Positions 58,740 to 64,000 of a stretch of DNA of 64,000 bases are shown in pieces (the stretch's first letter is position 1; each line of letters begins with the position of its first letter). The translations under genes and the position numbers were made by a program. Source of the stretch: Penicillium oxalicum (Eukaryota; Ascomycota; Eurotiomycetes; Eurotiales; Aspergillaceae); assembly GCF_001723175.1 (NCBI RefSeq), contig NC_064651.1, forward strand, positions 1,302,001 to 1,366,000. Direction: 5' to 3'. Under the pieces are notes generated by a model. The model did not search any database, was not told the DNA's origin, and worked only from the letters and a program-made list of their open reading frames with translations.

Positions 58740-61240
58740 TCAAGAAGTCATCTTTGACCGAGACTGCTCTGGAGAGTCAGGCTGCAAAGATGGTGTCATA
58801 TTGAGTAAATGGCGAGAGGAGGGCGATAAGGCTAGAGAAGCCTCTCGGGCGATGGCCGAGTGAACAGCTCTCGGGGAGGCTTGCCGATCGGAGGCCGATC
58901 GTCGCCGCCGCATGGATGAGCTAGACGATCGGCGAGATTGAATGGGACTATGCTTCTCTTTTCCCCGTTCGTAGTCGTCCACAGATTTCTCGCGAGAAGC
59001 TCGGTAAGGGGCATAGTGAGAGTAAAAGGCCAAGGAATCGCGCACATCTTCATCATCTTCTTCACTGCTTGAGTCGAAAGTAAAGGCACGATTGCTAAAA
59101 GTCGTGGACGATCGACGCCGTTGTGCCTGGGGGCGAGTGGGTACACTCGAAAGCGACCCCGGCCGTTCGAGAGAGACAGTGCTGCGTGCTTTCCGTAAGC
59201 CTGGAGCTGTCACGCTGCGGGCCAGGAGACCCTTGGGTCTGATGTCCAGCTCGTGGTGATTTGAGCCATGTCGACTGTCCTGGAGACGTCCCCTGCCCAT
59301 CCCGTTTTCCGTCGAGTGTATCGCTTGGCGAATGGAGCAGTGCATTGGCAGCTCTGTACGGCTGGGACTGAATGTAACACGCGCTCGCATCTGTTGAACG
59401 GCGCGGTCGAGCGCCAATTCGATGGCGCACGCATTTCTGATTCTACTCAACCGTGGCCATGTTGCACGTTCTCCATTCAGGCAGGCTTGTAACATGAATT
59501 CCGTGGTTGGGTTTTCGAGGATTCGTGGGAAATTAGACGATATCAGTTCGGGGTAGATATTGATGTCACCGCTGTATTTCTGGTTCATTATAGACGCAGC
59601 TTTCGTCATCGAGGTGGGAAAGACTCCCAGTTCGGACAGGACGATCATCCGGTATAACACCTCGTCTTTTGCCAAATGTGTCATTTTGTTCACCCACTGA
59701 GGGATGATAGAGCTGCTTGGCTCCGATGATATGATCGGGCCGTCCTCTTTCGGCAGAAATGGTACGACGTGAGGATTGACTTGCGATACGATGAAGTGGT
59801 TCACGTTGAACATTTCCGACAGACGTGTCATTGGCAGATCACCGTCCACAGATCCATCAATGTATTGCCTGTGAAGGTCATTCCAAGGAGTAGCTTCTCC
59901 GGTAAGCGGGTCCTTGGCCATCAGGGTATATGGACGAAATACGAGGGGCACAGAGCAGGACACGGCACTGAACTAGATGAGCAAAGAAATACCTCAGGGG
60001 ATGGAAGACTGCAACTTACACGGCCGACCAAATCAAGACGTTGGGCGCAGAAATGTAGTTGAGTAGTCGAGGTAGTTCGTATGTGCCCGCACTTGAGACG
60101 CAGATGTTCAAAATTCGTCGAGTCCGATTGTATGCCTCCTGGAATGTGATATCTCCAAGCCAAGCGCGCATGGTATTGGCCAAATGGTCGATCTCAAGGA
60201 AGGACCCGTACTTGAGGAATCGAGCAGTCTTTTGGAAAATATTCTCCTCTTGACCCGCCTCGTTGAATACGGCAAAATTCCCGTGCACGTAGGTCTCCAG
60301 TAGGGCTGGCAACTCATCATCGGTGCGAGTGCAGAACACCGCACACACAATGCTACCAGCCGAGGCGCCAGAAATGATGCGCGGAATGAGCTTTGATTCA
60401 TACAAAGCTTTGAGAACTCCAATATGGGTCATTCCGAAGGTGGCACCACCGGAGAAGAGAAGCGCACTTCGGCCAAAAGCCTGGCGTGCAGCGAGGAGCT
60501 GGTCCAGTATATACTTGAGTTCAAGCCCGTCACAGCGGCCATGTACGGATAAGTCCACCAAGGTGTCGATAGTATCCAGCGCAGCCGTGATATACCGGTC
60601 GATCAGGTCCTTCGTTCCAGTGTGAGAGTGGCGGTACAAGGAAGCATTGTTCATGTTCCCCAAATCGCGACTCAGCGCAGTTCGGACGAGAAACAACATG
60701 CGACTCACGTCGCAGCTGATACGCGCCTCCTCCAACTGCTGTAACCGTTCCTGAACCAGCTCAGGGTTATATTCCGAGCACTCCGTTGTACGCTTCCAAG
60801 ATACATTGTCCTCCAACAGATCCAGCTCACCCGCGCTCGCGGACCACTCCTCGTACGACACAGCCTACGATTTCAGGTACGATCAGTCGGGTCATTTTTC
60901 AGATGCAGCCGTCCGCGACAGTGCAGGGGCCGCTCACGTTTCGATTCCCGTGAAGACTCACATTTTTAATTTTCAGATACAGCACCTGTTTGCGATTCTC
61001 AATGTCTGCCTTCTGTCTTCGCTGGTCCGCCGACAAGCCATCGCGAAAGGAATGCAGGGTCTCTCCGGCCCAATTCCACGAGTCCTTGACGATGGAGGAA
61101 AAAGTGGGAATTGAGAGGGAGTTTCTCAGAGACCGCCGCGGTGTTGAGGCGAACGAGACCGCACTATCTGAGTCCAATTTATTGCATGATGGTTGAACTA
61201 TTGTGGAGTCGCCCAGCATCGACATCGCAGGTCTGCGCAT
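58740..61240 (-). CDS. DUF3336/patatin-domain lipase (Tgl3/4/5, SDP1 type)
   Basis: 783 aa from exons 61240-60962, 60864-60020 and 59967-58740. The join of exons 1 and 2 gives LKIKNAVSYEEWSASAGELD, entering the DUF3336 region. The join of exons 2 and 3 gives VLIWSAVAVSCSVPLVF. The patatin domain has the oxyanion loop GGATFG (about 232-237), nucleophile elbow GASAGS with Ser262, and catalytic Asp412 in YIDGSVDGDLP. Known relatives are lipid-droplet triacylglycerol lipases, some with acyltransferase or phospholipase side activity. The C-terminal 250 residues are Ser/Arg-rich, with SSSMRRRRSASDRQAS as a possible phosphorylation site cluster. The start at 61240 is the first ATG of the open frame. 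Lipid storage turnover is the likely role, by homology. Confidence 0.9.
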
Positions 61241-62356
61241 TTGAACCAAGCCATACAGCCGGGGTCATTTGGCCCACTCGGGGAACAAGAGTAAATTCTC
61301 CGACCAACGTGAGCAACAAAGAACGAGACTTGTGCTAAAGATTCTGCGACCGAGTAATTTCCACTGGGATATAGATATCGCACAAAGGACGCTTCGAGTC
61401 GAAGACGTGTAGAGAACACCCAAGGACAAAGGAAGGAACATGGAATCTGGCGGTCTGAAGGAGAACAAACGTCACGCGGACCGCCTGGGAACCCACTTGG
61501 GTGACCCCAACTTTTCTGTTTCCTTCCCCCCCCCCCAGAACGGGCCGAGACGATGAGGACCAGAAAGGGTGTGATCAACTGGGTGAGAAATGCCTCACTA
61601 ACCGAAAAGGGGAACCCTGATAGATCTGGGATAGACTTTCGCGATGGACTTATGACGGATGACCTTATTTGGCCCCCTGCTCCTGTCCGGCCCGCTCAGC
61701 TCGCCGCTGCATTGGTCGGCATGAACACATCTGCAAGGATCTTCAACCCGATCTTGATCTACTACCTTGGACAACTGGAATTGATAGGCTTTCAATGTCT
61801 TCGATGGTGTGGCAAGGGTGCATGTCTGGAGACAAGCATCACTTCCGTAAGTCTGCTGGTCGATCGCTTACATTACGTAGTTCAGGTAATGTTCTCTCCT
61901 TGCGGGATTGCTTTGCCTGATCATCGGCCTGAGGGGCCGTCGACTTGACCTGCTTGGGCGGCTGATAGGCCGAGAAGCTGCTCTCGTCCAGGTCAGCCTC
62001 ACATGTGTTTGCATGTGAGCCATGACGAGCGGCTCTTGGATGCTGAAAGTGGGTTAGTTCCGAATTTTACCGTGCCTAGGACTTGCGATATCGGCAGCAA
62101 CTCATGCGCCTTCAACAAACAAGTACGTGAAGAGTTGAGAGGGTCATGGTGGAGGTTTGAACATTATTTCAGTCCCGAGTGGACGATGAGATACACGAGA
62201 ATTGCGCACGCAGAGTCCACACGCAGTGGAGGTATTATTATGCGAGCCACCAGATCCATACTGCCCCGCGAGGACTGATGTGCAGTCTGTAGCGTACGAG
62301 GATATACCCGTTTCCAGATTGCCGCATCAATCACATGTCACTAAATTGGTGCTTCC
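61241..62356. other. Intergenic region, 1.1 kb
   Basis: Upstream of the lipase gene and downstream of the hydrolase gene. It holds a C-run of 11 at about 61526-61536. Plus-strand frames at 61553-61948 and 62003-62278 have no recognisable features and are not called. Confidence 0.45.
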
Positions 62357-63448
62357 TCATGACTGGAGCCACTCTCGGAGAGCGAGTCTCGCACGAGTCT
62401 CCACCCCAGATTCTCGCCAAAAATGACCAGCGCCCTGGATTTCGCAGCCTCGAAACTGACTCTGGGGGATGCAGTTCATGTCTTCAGCCCAACGTCGGAG
62501 CTTTCGAGCAGATGTAAAAGCGTCTTGATCTCCAAATAATGCCAGCGTTCGGAACCCGCTTAGCTGATCGATTGGCCGACCGGCGGGTCGTCCTTCTGTG
62601 GAGGTTCGACCCCCCAGAGTCACCGAGAGGGCCGAGAAAGCAGTCAGCAGCTGACTGACGGGCGGCAGCAATGGTGACACAAGGAGATACGAGATCTGCG
62701 TCGCTGCGTGAGGTAATGGTTGGTCAAACACATCACGGTGATCAGTCGGCGATTCCTGGGCCGAGCGGAGATGCCGGAGACATTCGTCAGCGATTGTCCT
62801 CGCAGCATCACCAATCTCATTAATTGCAGTCCATGGAGTTTCGCTTCGTCGCGCACCACTGAATAGATCTAGCATGACATCAAGTGTCGGAACATGTGAG
62901 GCGATGAGGGATCCGAATGAGTATCCACCAATGATCAAATGAATAGCTCCGCCTAGACGAGTCGTCGGTTCGACGGACAGTGCTGTGTGCAGATGATGGA
63001 GATATCGCAGCATAAACCCATAGACGGCAACATAATCTCCTAATTCAGGCTTGCCGGTCCAGCTGGTGCGCCCTCCTGAGCCGCCTGCACCCCTTCAGAT
63101 CCTGTCAGTGGGCTGGATGCACCGAGGGAAACGACTCATGACAGAATGGATAAAGAAACAATCGTTCAGTTAGTGATGGGTACGCTGTAGAACCTACCGG
63201 AAATTGAATGTTGTCACTACATACCCGGCTTGTAGCAGCTCCGAGCTTAGGAAGTCCACTACTGCATCGTCATAGGAGCCACCTAAAGGGGCATAGGGAT
63301 GTGCAATAATCGCGCCTCGAATTCCAAGGGTTGAGTGCTGTCCGAGATCTTTGCTTCTGAGCGAGGACGGCAATCGAAGGCGGCATTCTAACTGACAGTG
63401 ATCATGGACCGATGGGAGGTTGAACGCTAACGTCGTTGGAAAGTCCAT
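62357..63448 (-). CDS. Alpha/beta hydrolase
   Basis: 328 aa from exons 63448-63198 and 63092-62357. The intron ends in CTGAAG, and the join restores the typical strand-loop FNFRGAGGSGGRTSWTGK. The nucleophile elbow is GGYSFGS with Ser142. The acid is in LALFGDQDAF and the histidine in IQGAGHFW, so a complete catalytic triad can be proposed. The N-terminal part IRGAIIAHPYAPLGGSYDD supplies the HP(Y) strand region. It resembles intracellular serine hydrolases of the YpfH/CocE-like or prolyl-oligopeptidase-like group. No signal peptide is seen. The substrate is unknown. The weak acceptor makes the exact junction slightly uncertain, but the frame supports it. Confidence 0.88.
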
Positions 63449-63625
63449 CGCTGAAGACGCTGTGCAGAGTAGGTCAGTGGGAGTAGGAGGCAGTCTGGGA
63501 TGTAAGATTGGCGGGAGGTGGAGTGGAGCAATATTCCAATCAGGAAGTTGTCAACTTCCTAGGCATACTTTAACTGCTGCCATCAAACATGTGTGTTAGG
63601 TCAGTAGATCATGTATGTTAGCTAC

Positions 63626-63967
63626 TCATCCGGTCAAACCATGCTCCTCTTGAATTTCTGGATCAAGAACGATTTCCAATACTTCTATTTGTGTGATAAT
63701 TTCGAGATTTTCGATCCTATCTAACCTCCAATGCACATAGCACCGCGCTGGCTTTGGGATGCCTATCGATCTTCCGTCCGCTGTTGCACGCGGAAACTCC
63801 TTCCCAGGCAAGGATTCTACTCGAATGAACATTGACCTTAAGGACCGAATGGGAACATTTGTATGAATTGCGACTACTGTCTCTAAGCATGGGAATAGAC
63901 CTGAAGCATCGCCAGTAACGTGTGATGAGAATGGATCTATCCGTGTGGAGACGATAAGGTGATGAGA
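63626..63967 (-). CDS. 3' end of an unidentified gene, partial at window edge
   Basis: An open frame on the minus strand runs from a possible acceptor (CTATAG, just above 63967) to a TGA at 63626, giving about 113 residues. They include VVAIHTNVPIRSLRSMFIRV, ARCYVHWRLDRIENLEIITQ and an acidic end. Alternating hydrophobic and charged residues suggest beta-strands. The rest of the gene would lie beyond 64000. I do not recognise the family. Confidence 0.45.
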   Translation of the reverse strand, partial: SHHLIVSTRIDPFSSHVTGDASGLFPCLETVVAIHTNVPIRSLRSMFIRVESLPGKEFPRATADGRSIGIPKPARCYVHWRLDRIENLEIITQIEVLEIVLDPEIQEEHGLTG

Positions 63968-64000
63968 CTATAGCCACGCAGGATCTGGTTCGTCATCATC

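Noticed and set aside
61553..62278. Plus-strand frames between the lipase and hydrolase genes
   Set aside because: No recognisable family, no convincing splice model, and they lie in the upstream region of a well-supported minus-strand gene.

Overview
This window is a piece of the nuclear genome of a filamentous ascomycete. The evidence is many short GT-AG introns (51-148 nt), intergenic spacers of 0.3-3 kb with poly-pyrimidine tracts, and protein families typical of Pezizomycotina. The mix of a mitochondrial TyrRS of the CYT-18 type, a DDX60-like helicase, an LPXTG-annotated surface protein family and a SIR-like MYB_DNA-bind_8 pair suggests Eurotiomycetes (Aspergillus/Penicillium relatives). 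That placement is inference. No tRNA, rRNA, CRISPR array or intact transposon was recognised. Exon boundaries below were worked out by hand from splice motifs, reading frame and family alignment from memory.

Layout. 0.4-14.5 kb is a dense + strand block: mitochondrial tyrosyl-tRNA synthetase, a 1907-aa DDX60-like SKI2-family RNA helicase, and the mismatch repair protein MSH6. 15.2-17.4 kb holds two small tandem Myb-like genes with the same intron position. 17.8-21.5 kb holds a mitochondrial-type membrane protein (-) divergent from a glutaminyl-cyclase-like M28 enzyme (+), which converges on a YeeE/YedE-type transporter (-). 22.8-26.4 kb holds a bicovalent-FAD oxidase and a stand-alone LigD-type 3'-phosphoesterase protein. 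A 2.4-kb spacer carries TACCTAGGTA-type motifs. 28.7-36.7 kb holds an ABCC/MRP transporter and mitochondrial aspartyl-tRNA synthetase. 37.3-41.4 kb holds COX10 divergent from an MPDU1/PQ-loop protein, then Mediator subunit MED8.

41-58 kb is gene-poor. It contains a Cys-rich type-I surface protein, three intronless ~300-aa disordered proteins, two of which share a TRWGD...GSWNQ signature, and a mannose-6-phosphate isomerase paralogue whose second exon cannot be read in one frame. 58.7-64 kb holds a DUF3336/patatin lipase, an alpha/beta hydrolase and the 3' end of a gene that leaves the window.

The window is mostly unlinked housekeeping genes: mitochondrial translation and haem A synthesis (MSY1, MSD1, COX10), RNA and DNA maintenance (DDX60-like, MSH6, LigD-PE), and transport or metabolism. 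There is no obvious biosynthetic cluster. The best candidates for undescribed biology are the TRWGD/GSWNQ family, the tandem Myb pair, the fungal LigD-PE protein and the odd PMI paralogue.
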